From NCBI GenBank assembly GCA_934130005.1, contig CAKOXD010000007.1, positions 1 through 64,000 of the forward strand: a stretch of DNA of 64,000 nucleotides, in the 5' to 3' direction. A program made the position numbers and the translations under genes. How positions within the stretch are numbered: the first letter of the stretch is position 1; each line of letters opens with the position of its first letter. Positions 27,086 to 35,139 of the stretch are shown here, piece after piece. The stretch comes from an uncultured Bacilli bacterium. GTDB lineage: Bacteria; Bacillota_I; Bacilli_A; RF39; UBA660. The notes under the pieces were generated by a model, which worked only from the letters and a program-made list of their open reading frames with translations, was not told the DNA's origin and did no database searches.

Positions 27086-27370
27086 ATGAGTGAATGCTTA
27101 AAAAAAACAAAACGAAGTGATGAAGAGAAAAAACAACTTTTAAGTAGAATTAATAGAATTAATGGTCAACTTGATGGAATAAAGAAAATGATAGAAAGCG
27201 ATAAATATTGTAATGATATATTAATTCAAGTAGTAGCTGCAGAAAAATCTTTAAAAAGCTTAGCAAATCTCATGTTTGAAAACCATATTTATCGATGTAT
27301 TTCTAATGATATAAAAAATGAAGAAATAATAGATGAATTAACAAGTTTATTTAAAAGATTTAATGATTAG
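27086..27370 (+). CDS. csoR: CsoR-type copper-sensing repressor
   Basis: A 94-residue all-helical repressor of the DUF156 family, starting at ATG 27086 after GGTGGTGAG. The Cu(I) ligand pattern of CsoR is intact: Cys42 (KYCNDIL), His67 and Cys71 (FENHIYRC), with spacings of 25 and 4 residues as in Bacillus CsoR. The DNA-contact N-terminus is basic. Cu(I) binding releases the DNA in known CsoR proteins. The next gene, eleven bases on, codes for a cysteine-rich metal sink, which fits copper buffering. Confidence 0.88.
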   Translation: MSECLKKTKRSDEEKKQLLSRINRINGQLDGIKKMIESDKYCNDILIQVVAAEKSLKSLANLMFENHIYRCISNDIKNEEIIDELTSLFKRFND

Positions 27371-27381
27371 GAGGTGTAAAT

Positions 27382-27600
27382 ATGGAAGAAAAGAAAATGT
27401 GTGATGAAAAATGTACATGTGGTTGCAACGATGGTAAAGAATGTATTTGCGATGAAAAATGTACATGTGGTTGTGAAGAAGGTAATTGTACTTGCGATGA
27501 AAAATGTACATGTGGTTGTGAAGAAGGTAATTGTACTTGTGATGAAAATTGTACATGCGGTTGCCAAAATAACGATAACAAATGTGAATGTTCTAAATAA
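27382..27600 (+). CDS. Metallothionein-like cysteine-repeat protein (21 Cys in 72 aa)
   Basis: A 72-residue, acidic, hydrophilic protein made of four near-identical repeats of the form CDEKCTCGCEEGNCT, giving 21 cysteines and no histidine or aromatic residues. AGGAGGTG precedes its ATG, and it follows csoR by eleven bases in one operon. The arrangement CxC-G-C with clustered cysteines is that of metallothioneins, though the sequence is not one of the families I know (SmtA, MymT). The likely role is a cytoplasmic Cu(I) (or Zn/Cd) sink induced through CsoR; there is no signal peptide. The other frames of this repeat are not genes. Confidence 0.8.
   Translation: MEEKKMCDEKCTCGCNDGKECICDEKCTCGCEEGNCTCDEKCTCGCEEGNCTCDENCTCGCQNNDNKCECSK
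27400..27588 (+). repeat. In-frame tandem repeat inside the metallothionein-like gene
   Basis: Four units: 27400-27447 (48 bp), 27448-27492 and 27493-27537 (45 bp each, identical or nearly so) and a diverged 27538-27588. The near-identity of the middle two implies recent duplication. Confidence 0.9.
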
Positions 27601-27606
27601 TTATTA

Positions 27607-27632
27607 AGGATATATCTATATAGATATATCCT
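27607..27632 (+). terminator. Palindromic terminator stem of the csoR operon
   Basis: A perfect 26-base palindrome (AGGATATATCTA and its complement) starts seven bases after the stop. The expected T run is missing because the IS element begins two bases later, so the terminator was probably separated from its T tract by the insertion. Confidence 0.65.
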
Positions 27633-27693
27633 CAGAGTGTTGACAAAGATCAATACTCTTTTCTTTTAGAAAAAAATATGATAAAATTAAATT

Positions 27694-27746
27694 GCGAGAA
27701 AAAATTTCTATTTTAACCAAAAGAAATATTCAACTTCTCGCTTTTA
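27694..27746 (+). terminator. Hairpin terminator inside the IS left end
   Basis: Outer stem GCGAGAA (27694-27700) with TTCTCGC (27735-27741), an inner AAATTTCT/AGAAATATT stem, then TTTTATT. It lies between the left inverted repeat and the transposase promoter, so it would stop read-through into the transposase gene. Confidence 0.7.
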
Positions 27747-27801
27747 TTATGCAAAAATGATATAATTAAAATGGTTAGAATAGAAATGAGTTGATGTAAA
27801 A

Positions 27802-29202
27802 ATGATAACAATAAATAAAAATATTCAAAGTGAAATCTTAATGACTACAATGGAAGAAATTGTCCCTCAAGATAGTTTGTTTCGAAAAATAGACAAATAT
27901 ATAGATTTCACTTTTATTTATAATAAAGTAAAAGATTTATATTGTGAAAATAATGGAAGGCCAAGTATTGACCCAGTTGTATTATTTAAAATTATATTTA
28001 TACAAGCATTGGATGGAATAAAATCAATGAGACAAACATGTAAGAAAATAAAAGTAGATGCTGAATATAGATGGTTTTTAGGAATACCATTTGGTAAAGA
28101 TACACCACATTTTTCAACTTTCAGTAAAAATTATGAAAGAAGATTTAAGAATTCAGATATATTTGAAGAAATATTCGTAGAAATAGTAAATCAAGCAATA
28201 AAATATAACTTAGTAGATGGAACTACGTTTTATACAGATTCAACACATAAAAAAGCAAATGCTAATAAAAATAAGTATGATGATGAAATTATTAAAGTTA
28301 TTAAAGAACGAAGAAAATGGTTAGAAGAAGAAATAAATGAAGAAAGAAAAAAGCAAGGAAGAAAACCATTTGAGTATAAAGATGAAATCGAAGAAAAACA
28401 TATTAAAGTTAGTATAACAGATAAAGAAAGTGGATATTATCATAGAGATAATAAAGAAAAAGGATTTATGTACTTAGATCACAGAACAGTAGATGATAAA
28501 TGTAACATTATAGTAGATGCATATATAACAAAAGGAAACGTTCATGACTCGGGACCATTTATAGAACGAGCAAAATATATAAAAAATAAGTTTGGATTTA
28601 ATATAAAAAAATATGCAGTTGACTCAGGGTATTTAACATTAGATATAAAAAAATATTTTATAGATAATAATATATTTGGGGTGTTTGGATATAGAAGATA
28701 TGGTACACCAGAGTCAAGAAAAGAAAAAAGCAAATTTAATTACGTTAAAGAATTAGATATATATTATGAAAAAGAAACAGGAGAAGTATTAGAATATAAA
28801 GGATTAATAGATAAAAACGGATATAAAACATATATAAGTTTAGATAAAACAAAATTAGTAAGAAGACATATACACGAAGAATGGAATGAATTATTTAGAG
28901 ATAATAGACTTTCAAAAGAAGGAAAAGAACTTTATCAAAAAAGAAAAGAACATGTAGAAAGAAGTTTTGCGGATTCAAAACAAAATCATGGATATAGATA
29001 CGCTATGTATAAAGGTGTAAAAAAAAATCAACACTATACATGGCTTATTTGTGCTGCTCAAAACATGAAAAATATAGCAATAAAAAATGATAATGTAGGA
29101 AAGAAACCCCTTACATTATCACCAAATATACAAAATTTTATAAAAATATTAAAAAATATCATAAAAATTTTATTCATAAGAAAACCTCTAGAAAAAATCT
29201 AG
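27802..29202 (+). CDS. IS1182-family transposase
   Basis: A 466-residue DDE transposase. The N-terminal DUF772 region (about 40-120, with RPSIDPVVLFKIIFIQALDG) precedes the catalytic core: first Asp in FYTDSTHKKANANK, second Asp in YAVDSGYLTL, and Glu in the conserved ERSFADSKQNHGYRYAMYKG. A charged insert (about 175-200) separates the first Asp from the RNase-H core, as usual for IS1182. Length is normal and the frame is uninterrupted, so the element may still be active. Confidence 0.93.
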   Translation: MITINKNIQSEILMTTMEEIVPQDSLFRKIDKYIDFTFIYNKVKDLYCENNGRPSIDPVVLFKIIFIQALDGIKSMRQTCKKIKVDAEYRWFLGIPFGKDTPHFSTFSKNYERRFKNSDIFEEIFVEIVNQAIKYNLVDGTTFYTDSTHKKANANKNKYDDEIIKVIKERRKWLEEEINEERKKQGRKPFEYKDEIEEKHIKVSITDKESGYYHRDNKEKGFMYLDHRTVDDKCNIIVDAYITKGNVHDSGPFIERAKYIKNKFGFNIKKYAVDSGYLTLDIKKYFIDNNIFGVFGYRRYGTPESRKEKSKFNYVKELDIYYEKETGEVLEYKGLIDKNGYKTYISLDKTKLVRRHIHEEWNELFRDNRLSKEGKELYQKRKEHVERSFADSKQNHGYRYAMYKGVKKNQHYTWLICAAQNMKNIAIKNDNVGKKPLTLSPNIQNFIKILKNIIKILFIRKPLEKI

Positions 29203-29210
29203 GGGTTTGT
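29182..29210 (+). terminator. Transposase terminator within the IS right end
   Basis: Stem AAACCTCTAG (29182-29191) with CTAGGGGTTT (29199-29208), one wobble pair. It overlaps the stop codon and the right inverted repeat. Confidence 0.7.
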
Positions 29211-29274
29211 CTACACTTTTAATTAATAAAACTATATGATATAATATTTTAGAAAATAGTATGGGAGTAATAAA

Positions 29275-29781
29275 ATGATTTATAAATGGTTGTATAAAAC
29301 TCCAGAGGGGTTTGATGACATTTTAATGAATAGTGATTCAGAGTATTTAACTGGATTATGGTTTGTTGGTTCAAAAGATTCCAATAAAAATACTGTAGAT
29401 TGCATAGAAAAAAATCTACCTATTTTTGAAGAAACAACAAGATGGTTAGATATTTATTTTAGTGGTAAAAATCCAGATTTTACTCCTAAATATAAAATAA
29501 AAAATTTAACTCCATTTAGAATGCAAGTTACAGATATAATGAACGATATACCATATGGAAAAACAATATGTTATAGGGATATAGCAAAAAAAATTGCTGA
29601 AAAAAGAAATATTAAAAAAATGTCTAGTCAAGCAGTAGGAAATGCCGTTGGATCAAACTGTATTTGTATAATTATTCCTTGTCATAGAGTAATTGGTGTT
29701 AATAATAAAATGGTCGGCTATGGTGGAGGAATTAAAAATAAAATAGCACTTTTAAATCATGAAAAAAATAGTAGTAGGTGA
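29275..29781 (+). CDS. ogt: Methylated-DNA-[protein]-cysteine S-methyltransferase
   Basis: A 168-residue DNA-repair protein that removes alkyl groups from O6-alkylguanine. The C-terminal domain has the active site IIPCHRVIG with the acceptor Cys, the helix-turn-helix region SSQAVGNAVGSN, and the closing GYGGGIKNKIALLNHE. The N-terminal ribonuclease-like domain is short. It precedes the PAP2 gene by four bases and is probably co-transcribed with it. Confidence 0.93.
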   Translation: MIYKWLYKTPEGFDDILMNSDSEYLTGLWFVGSKDSNKNTVDCIEKNLPIFEETTRWLDIYFSGKNPDFTPKYKIKNLTPFRMQVTDIMNDIPYGKTICYRDIAKKIAEKRNIKKMSSQAVGNAVGSNCICIIIPCHRVIGVNNKMVGYGGGIKNKIALLNHEKNSSR

Positions 29782-29785
29782 TTAT

Positions 29786-30415
29786 ATGGAAAAAATAATA
29801 AAATTTGTAAAAAAGAATAAATATTTGTTATTAGTGTTCTTTTGCTTAATTGCTTTTATAGCAATTTTAGAGGATGTAGTTACAAAGGATATTATGAAAG
29901 GTGATATTATAGGATATAAGATAATATCTAAAACACTTATATCTGATTTTATGACACCGATAGCTAAAATAATAACAAATTTTGGTGGAGCAATTATAAT
30001 AACAATTATAATAGTAATATTATTTATATTTATAAAGAATAAAAAAATATGTTTATCAATATTTTTAAATGTTGTTTTTATAACAGTATTAAATCAATTA
30101 CTTAAATTTATAGTTCAAAGACCAAGACCAATTACATATAGAATAATAGATGAAAAAGGATATAGTTTCCCATCAGGTCACTCAATGGTAAGTATGGCTT
30201 TTTATGGATATTTAATTTATCTAATTTATAAACATATAAAAAATAAATTTTTAAAATATTCATTAATTATAATTTTAGGTGTATTAATTGTTATGATTGG
30301 TATTAGTAGAATATATTTAGGTGTACATTATACAAGTGATGTAATAGCTGGTTTTTTAGTATCGATTGTATACTTAGTAATTTATATAAAATTTTCAAAA
30401 AAATTTATTGTTTAA
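29786..30415 (+). CDS. PAP2-family membrane phosphatase
   Basis: A 209-residue integral membrane phosphatase starting at ATG 29786 after AGGTGATT. The three active-site motifs are KFIVQRPRP, YSFPSGHSM and SRIYLGVHYTSDVIAG (catalytic His in both the second and third). Six helices. Family members dephosphorylate phosphatidate or undecaprenyl pyrophosphate. A role in recycling the C55 lipid carrier is plausible, but not shown by the sequence. Confidence 0.9.
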   Translation: MEKIIKFVKKNKYLLLVFFCLIAFIAILEDVVTKDIMKGDIIGYKIISKTLISDFMTPIAKIITNFGGAIIITIIIVILFIFIKNKKICLSIFLNVVFITVLNQLLKFIVQRPRPITYRIIDEKGYSFPSGHSMVSMAFYGYLIYLIYKHIKNKFLKYSLIIILGVLIVMIGISRIYLGVHYTSDVIAGFLVSIVYLVIYIKFSKKFIV

Positions 30416-30456
30416 AATAATATACAATATTAAAATTGAAATAAGGAGTATGGTGT

Positions 30457-31095
30457 ATGAAAAAAAGTTATAGTGAATATTTAAATAAAAATCATTCTTT
30501 TGATAAATCAACAATGTTAGGAATAATATGTCTTTTAATAGTAATATCTGGAATATTTGGATTTGTTTATGAGGTTATCTTTTATTATTTTAATTTTGGA
30601 ATGGAAAAAATTTATTGGCGTGGTGGAAACTTTTTACCTTGGATTAATATATATGCAACTGGATCTATGTTTATATATTTCTTAACATATAAACATAGAA
30701 AAAATCCTTTAAAAGTATTTTTAATTAGTTTTGTAACATGTGGTATTTTAGAATATATATCAGGATATTTAATGTATACTATAGGTAATGGATTTAGGTG
30801 CTGGGATTATAATTCTGAAATATTAAATTTTGGAAATATTAATGGTTTTGTATGTTTAAGAAGCGTACTATTCTTTGGATTATCTAGTTTATTGCTTATA
30901 TATATAATAGTTCCAATGATTTTTTCTATAGCAAAAAAAATGAATAAAAAATTATTTTTAATAATAAGTATTACTTTATGTTCTATTATATTATTAGATG
31001 AATTTTATAATTTAATATTTGCTAGAATATTTGATTTAGAAAGAGCATCAACAATATATAAAAGATTAGGCTTTAACTATGTAAAATTTAAATAA
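30457..31095 (+). CDS. Putative ABC-transporter-type permease (CmpB family, PF06541-like)
   Basis: A 212-residue protein with about five membrane helices. The motifs of the ABC_trans_CmpB family are present: GFVYEVIFYYFN after the first helix, RGGNFLPWINIYATGS, CGILEYISGYLMY, FRCWDYN and NGFVCLRSVLFFGL. The family function is unknown despite its name; no ATPase partner lies nearby. AAGGAG precedes its ATG and a terminator follows. Confidence 0.8.
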   Translation: MKKSYSEYLNKNHSFDKSTMLGIICLLIVISGIFGFVYEVIFYYFNFGMEKIYWRGGNFLPWINIYATGSMFIYFLTYKHRKNPLKVFLISFVTCGILEYISGYLMYTIGNGFRCWDYNSEILNFGNINGFVCLRSVLFFGLSSLLLIYIIVPMIFSIAKKMNKKLFLIISITLCSIILLDEFYNLIFARIFDLERASTIYKRLGFNYVKFK

Positions 31096-31119
31096 AACAA
31101 TTTATATTGTTTTTTTATT
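31094..31119 (+). terminator. Terminator of the CmpB-type gene
   Basis: Stem AAACAAT with ATTGTTT (31106-31112) followed by a T run, overlapping the stop codon. Confidence 0.7.
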
Positions 31120-31125
31120 TAGGTA

Positions 31126-31156
31126 TTGACTTAGAGCTAACTCTAAGTGATATAAA
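31126..31156 (+). promoter_or_regulatory. MerR-type promoter/operator
   Basis: -35 TTGACT (31126-31131) and -10 TATAAA (31151-31156) are separated by 19 bp, and the spacer region carries the dyad CTTAGAG-N4-CTCTAAG (31130-31147). A 19 bp spacer with an internal palindrome is the hallmark of MerR-activated promoters, so the MerR gene at 31174 very likely controls its own operon here. Confidence 0.82.
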
Positions 31157-31173
31157 TATGTAGGAGGTAGGAT

Positions 31174-31554
31174 ATGACAATAGGAGAAGTAGGAAAAAAA
31201 TATAATTTAAGTAATGATACATTAAGATATTATGAAAAAATAGGATTATTAAATAAAGTTCCTAAAAATAGTAGTGGAATAAGAAATTATGATGAAAAAA
31301 CATTAAAAAAAATAGAATTTATTAAATGTATGAGAAGTGCAGGAGTAGAAATAGAAATATTAATAAAATATATGAAACTATTAGAAATTGGTAAAGAAAC
31401 TGTTTTTGAAAGAAAGAAACTCCTTGAGGAACAAAGATTAAAATTACAAGAAAAACAAAAACAAATAAATGAAACTTTATCGAGACTTAATTATAAAATA
31501 GAAATTTATGAAGATATTATAAATAATAAGAGAAAGGATTTTACAGAAATATGA
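31174..31554 (+). CDS. MerR-family transcriptional regulator
   Basis: A 126-residue regulator with a winged helix-turn-helix at the N-terminus (TIGEVGKKYNLSNDTLRYYE, KIGLL, RNYDEKTLKKIEFIKCMRSAG) and a C-terminal coiled coil of about 45 residues. There is no cysteine-rich metal-binding end, so it is probably of the small-molecule or redox subgroup. AGGAGG precedes the ATG. Its stop overlaps the flavodoxin start as ATGA. First gene of a six-gene operon. Confidence 0.92.
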   Translation: MTIGEVGKKYNLSNDTLRYYEKIGLLNKVPKNSSGIRNYDEKTLKKIEFIKCMRSAGVEIEILIKYMKLLEIGKETVFERKKLLEEQRLKLQEKQKQINETLSRLNYKIEIYEDIINNKRKDFTEI

Positions 31555-32057
31555 AACAATTAGTAATTTATTTTTCAAGAAATGGAGAAAATTATACAAG
31601 TGATGGAATAAGAAATATAGAAATAGGAAATACAGAGAAAGTTGCAAATTATATCAAAGAAATAACAGGTGCTTCTTTATTTAAAGTAGAACCAATTATC
31701 GAATATCCTTATAATTATCATGAATGTTGTAATGTAGCTAAGAAAGAAATAGAAAATAATATAAGACCAAAAGTTAAAAATGAATTAGATGATATAAATG
31801 ATTACGATGTTATCTATATTGGTGGACCTATTTGGTATGGACATTATCCTACTCCTTTATTAACTGTTTTAGAAAAATTAGATTTTTCTTCTAAAATTGT
31901 TATGCCTTTTACAACACATGAAGGTTCTGGACTTGGAAGTGTTATAAGTGATATAAAAAGAATATGTAATAATGCTTTAATAAAAGATGGACTTGCAATA
32001 TATGGAAGTAATGCAAGTGATTCAAAAGAAATGTTAAAAGGATGGTGTATAAAATGA
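31551..32057 (+). CDS. Flavodoxin-like protein
   Basis: A 168-residue flavin-binding protein (Flavodoxin_4 type). The N-terminal strand LVIYFSRNGENY with the following glycine/Asn loop forms the FMN phosphate site; the second loop is IGGPIWYGHYPTP, and a third is TTHEGSGLGS. It probably acts as an FMN oxidoreductase or electron carrier. It is coupled to merR upstream and to the carboxymuconolactone decarboxylase-like gene downstream, both by four-base overlaps. Confidence 0.88.
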   Translation: MKQLVIYFSRNGENYTSDGIRNIEIGNTEKVANYIKEITGASLFKVEPIIEYPYNYHECCNVAKKEIENNIRPKVKNELDDINDYDVIYIGGPIWYGHYPTPLLTVLEKLDFSSKIVMPFTTHEGSGLGSVISDIKRICNNALIKDGLAIYGSNASDSKEMLKGWCIK

Positions 32058-32371
32058 TAAAACAAACTGCTGGAAGAGATAAATTAGGTGAATTTGCTCC
32101 TTTATTTGCACATTATAATGATGACATTTTATTTGGTGAAAACTGGAATGATGAATCAATTGATTTAAAAACAAGATGCATTATTACAGTTGTTGCTTTA
32201 ATGTCTTCAGGAATTACTGATAGTTCATTAAAATATCATCTAGAAAACGCTAAAAAGAATGGTGTTACAAAGGAAGAAATAGTTGGTATTATAACACATG
32301 TTGCTTTTTATGTAGGTTGGCCTAAAGCATGGGCAGTATTTAACCTAGCTAAAGAAATATATAATTATTAG
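32054..32371 (+). CDS. Carboxymuconolactone decarboxylase-like protein
   Basis: A 105-residue helical protein beginning at ATG 32054, which overlaps the flavodoxin stop as ATGA. The CMD core is DLKTRCIITVVALMSSG and THVAFYVGWPKAWAVFNLAKE. The AhpD CxxC redox pair is absent: only one Cys remains (in TRCII), so it is the CMD rather than the AhpD peroxidase type. The substrate is unknown; it is part of the MerR-controlled redox operon. Confidence 0.88.
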   Translation: MIKQTAGRDKLGEFAPLFAHYNDDILFGENWNDESIDLKTRCIITVVALMSSGITDSSLKYHLENAKKNGVTKEEIVGIITHVAFYVGWPKAWAVFNLAKEIYNY

Positions 32372-32382
32372 GAGGTATATTT

Positions 32383-32811
32383 ATGAACAAAGAAGAATTT
32401 GAAAAACAAAATATTTTTGGAATAGGTAAAGAAAATGAAGAATTTGCTAAATACTTTATTGGTAAAAGTTATTTGAATCCATTAACAAGTAATGATGAAT
32501 CGGTATTTTTAGCAAATGTTACTTTTTCTCCTTCTTGCCGCAATAATTGGCATATACATCATGCTAAAAGTGGTGGAGGACAAATTTTAATTTGTGTAGC
32601 AGGTTTTGGTTGGTATCAAGAATATGGAAAAAATCCTATTTCTTTAAAACCTGGTATGGTTGTTACAATTCCTGCTAATGTTAAACATTTTCATGGAGCA
32701 AAAAAAGATTCTTGGTTTAGTCATATAGCAATAGAAGTACCAGGTGTTGATACTAAAACAGAATGGTTAGAACCAGTATCTGATAGTGAATATGAAAAGT
32801 TAGGAAAGTAA
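32383..32811 (+). CDS. Cupin-domain protein
   Basis: A 142-residue single-domain cupin. Motif 1 is NNWHIHHAKSGGGQILICVAG (two His plus a metal-ligand position) and motif 2 is PGMVVTIPANVKHFHGA (third His). Such proteins bind a divalent metal and act as isomerases, dioxygenases or unknown enzymes. AGGAGG precedes the ATG. CMD and cupin proteins are often encoded together in Bacillota redox operons, as here. Confidence 0.88.
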   Translation: MNKEEFEKQNIFGIGKENEEFAKYFIGKSYLNPLTSNDESVFLANVTFSPSCRNNWHIHHAKSGGGQILICVAGFGWYQEYGKNPISLKPGMVVTIPANVKHFHGAKKDSWFSHIAIEVPGVDTKTEWLEPVSDSEYEKLGK

Positions 32812-32815
32812 AAAA

Positions 32816-33298
32816 ATGAAAAAAATTGTAATATATTATTCATATACAAATCATACTAAAATGATTACTGATATGATAAAAAAAGAATTAAATTGTGACA
32901 CTTTATGTATTAAAACAAAAAATGAAGAAGAATTAGGATATCAAGAATTAGTTGATAAATATGAAAAAAATGAAATAGAAAAGCCAGTTGTTGATATAGA
33001 AAAAATAAATATTAATTTAGATGATTATGATGAAATAATTTTAGGAACACCTGTATGGTGGTATACAATAACACCTTCAATTAGAATGTTTTTAAGTCAG
33101 TACGATTTATCAGGTAAAACTATTATTCCTTTTGCTACAAATGCTGGATGGTTAGGTAGTACTTTTAATGAAATAAAAGAATTATGTAAAAATTCTAATG
33201 TAACAAATGAAATGAATATAGTATTTAATAGTGATTATAATCATCCTAAATTAATTACAAATGAAAATGATATTTATAAATGGATAAAAAGTTTATAG
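32816..33298 (+). CDS. Second flavodoxin-like protein
   Basis: A 160-residue Flavodoxin_4-type protein with IVIYYSYTNHTKMI at the FMN phosphate site, LGTPVWWYTITPSIRMF in the middle and FATNAGWLGSTF at the third loop. It is related to, but clearly diverged from, the flavodoxin at 31551. It lies between the cupin gene and the DXS-like gene in the same operon. Confidence 0.9.
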   Translation: MKKIVIYYSYTNHTKMITDMIKKELNCDTLCIKTKNEEELGYQELVDKYEKNEIEKPVVDIEKININLDDYDEIILGTPVWWYTITPSIRMFLSQYDLSGKTIIPFATNAGWLGSTFNEIKELCKNSNVTNEMNIVFNSDYNHPKLITNENDIYKWIKSL

Positions 33299-33307
33299 GA
33301 GGAACTT

Positions 33308-35065
33308 ATGTATTTAGAAAAACTAAATGAAATAGATGATTTAAAAAAATTAAATATAGATGAACTAAAAAAATTAGCTCAGGAAATAAGAGAAGTTTTA
33401 TTAAAAAAATTAAGTATTCATAGAGGACATTTTGGTCCTAACTTTGGTATGGTAGAAGCTACTATAGCTCTTCATTATGTATTTAATTCTCCTGTTGATA
33501 AATTTGTTTTTGATGTATCCCATCAAAGTTATGTTCATAAAATTTTAACAGGTAGAAAAAAAGCTTTTATAAATGAAGAAAATTATGATGATGTTACTGG
33601 TTATACTAATCCAAAAGAAAGTGTACATGACTTATTTAATGTTGGACATACCTCTACATCTATTAGTTTAGCATCTGGTCTTATGAAAGCAAGAGATTTA
33701 AAAGGTGATAAATATAATGTAATTGCTATAATAGGTGATGGTGCTTTATCTGGTGGAGAAGCTTTAGAAGGATTAGATTTTTCTGGGGATCAAAATAGTA
33801 ATTTTATAATTGTTGTTAACGATAATGGAATGTCAATTGCTGAAAATCATGGTGGACTATATAAGAATTTAAAACAATTAAGAGAGTCTAATGGTATGTG
33901 TGAATGTAATTTATTTAAAGCAATGGGACTTGATTATTTATATGTAGAAGATGGTAATGATATAGAAAGTCTTATAAATGCTTTTTCAAAAGTAAAAGAT
34001 ATAACAAAACCTATTGTTGTACATATAGTAACAGAAAAAGGAAAAGGATATGAACCTGCTACTATAAATAAGGAAGCATATCACTGGACTATGCCATTTG
34101 ATATAAAAACTGGTAAATCAAAATTTGTGCAAAACCATGAAACTTATGAAAATATTACTGCTAATTTTCTTTTAAATAAAATGAAAAATGATAAAACTGT
34201 TGTTGCAATTGTAGCTGGAGTACCAACAAGTATTGGCTTTACAAAAGATTTAAGGAAAATAGCCAAAAATCAATTTATAGATGTTGGAATAGCTGAAGAA
34301 CATGGCGTTGCTCTTGCATCTGGTATTGCTACTGCTGGTGGAAAACCTATATTTGCAACTCATTCTAGTTTTATGCAAAGAACTTATGATCAAATATCAC
34401 AGGATTTATGTATAAATAATAGTCCTGCAACGCTTTTAGTTAATACTGCTTCTATATATGGAATGAATGATGTTACTCATTTAGGCATATTTGATATAGC
34501 TATGATGTCTAATATTCCTAATTTAGTATATTTAGCTCCTACTAATAAAGAGGAATATTTAGCTATGTTAGATTGGTCTATTGAACAAAATAATTATAGT
34601 GTTGCAATTCGTATTCCATGTAATGGTGTTATATCAAGTAATTCAAAAATAGATAAAGATTATAGTAATATCAATAAATATAAAATAGAAAAAAATGGTA
34701 ATGATATTGCTATAATAGCTTTAGGTGATTTCTTTCAATTAGGAGAAGAAGTAGCAAGTTATATAAAAGAAAAACTTAATATAGATTCAACACTAATTAA
34801 TCCTAGATTTATAACTGGTATTGATAAAGATATGTTAAATAATTTAAAGAAAAATCATAGTTTAGTAATAACATTAGAAGATGGAATATTAGAAGGTGGA
34901 TTTGGATATAAAATTTCTAATTATTATAGTGATACCAATATAAAAGTAAAAAATTATGGATTGAAAAAAACATTTTATGATAGATATGATGTAAATGAAG
35001 TTTTAAAAGAAAATAGATTAACAAAAGAACAAATTTTAGAAGATATAAAAAATATTATAAATTAA
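33308..35065 (+). CDS. 1-deoxy-D-xylulose-5-phosphate synthase-like transketolase
   Basis: A 585-residue thiamine-diphosphate enzyme of the DXS family. It has FDVSHQSYVHKILTGR (for DVGHQAYPHKILTGR of classical DXS), FNVGHTSTSISLASGL, the ThDP motif IGDGALSGGEALEGL...VVNDNGMSIAENHGG, and in the second half DVGIAEEHGVALASGIATAGG. It is shorter than DXS (about 620), and the N-terminal GGHLGxNLG motif reads RGHFGPNFG. Canonical DXS joins pyruvate and glyceraldehyde-3-phosphate; this divergent copy in a MerR redox operon may have another substrate or be the only DXS. AGGAGG precedes the ATG. Last gene of the operon. Confidence 0.82.
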   Translation: MYLEKLNEIDDLKKLNIDELKKLAQEIREVLLKKLSIHRGHFGPNFGMVEATIALHYVFNSPVDKFVFDVSHQSYVHKILTGRKKAFINEENYDDVTGYTNPKESVHDLFNVGHTSTSISLASGLMKARDLKGDKYNVIAIIGDGALSGGEALEGLDFSGDQNSNFIIVVNDNGMSIAENHGGLYKNLKQLRESNGMCECNLFKAMGLDYLYVEDGNDIESLINAFSKVKDITKPIVVHIVTEKGKGYEPATINKEAYHWTMPFDIKTGKSKFVQNHETYENITANFLLNKMKNDKTVVAIVAGVPTSIGFTKDLRKIAKNQFIDVGIAEEHGVALASGIATAGGKPIFATHSSFMQRTYDQISQDLCINNSPATLLVNTASIYGMNDVTHLGIFDIAMMSNIPNLVYLAPTNKEEYLAMLDWSIEQNNYSVAIRIPCNGVISSNSKIDKDYSNINKYKIEKNGNDIAIIALGDFFQLGEEVASYIKEKLNIDSTLINPRFITGIDKDMLNNLKKNHSLVITLEDGILEGGFGYKISNYYSDTNIKVKNYGLKKTFYDRYDVNEVLKENRLTKEQILEDIKNIIN

Positions 35066-35092
35066 AACATTTTTAAATAAATGTTTTTTTTA
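35064..35092 (+). terminator. Terminator of the MerR operon
   Basis: Stem AAAACATTT with AAATGTTTT (35079-35087), then T run; overlaps the stop codon. Confidence 0.8.
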
Positions 35093-35139
35093 TGTTGTTG
35101 TTTTAATATTATTAGTGTATACTTTAGTTGGAGGGAATT

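Larger units (their letters stand above)
27634..29219 (+). mobile_element. IS1182-family insertion sequence, apparently intact
   Basis: A 1.59 kb element bounded by 14 bp imperfect inverted repeats: AGAGTGTTGACAAA (27634-27647) and the complement of 29206-29219 (AAAGTGTAGACAAA), 12 of 14 identical. It carries one full-length transposase gene, a strong hairpin terminator upstream of it that blocks transcription from outside, and another right after it. No clear target duplication is visible at the edges; it abuts the csoR operon's palindromic terminator. Confidence 0.85.

Noticed and set aside
27400..27588. Regular repeats, possibly a CRISPR array
   Set aside because: Units are contiguous, in frame and without spacers; no cas genes are near. 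It is a protein-coding repeat.
27347..27653. Several overlapping frames on both strands over the cysteine-repeat gene
   Set aside because: They follow from the 45 bp tandem repeat, are rich in His/Ser/Phe without a ribosome-binding site, and contradict the coding frame coupled to csoR.
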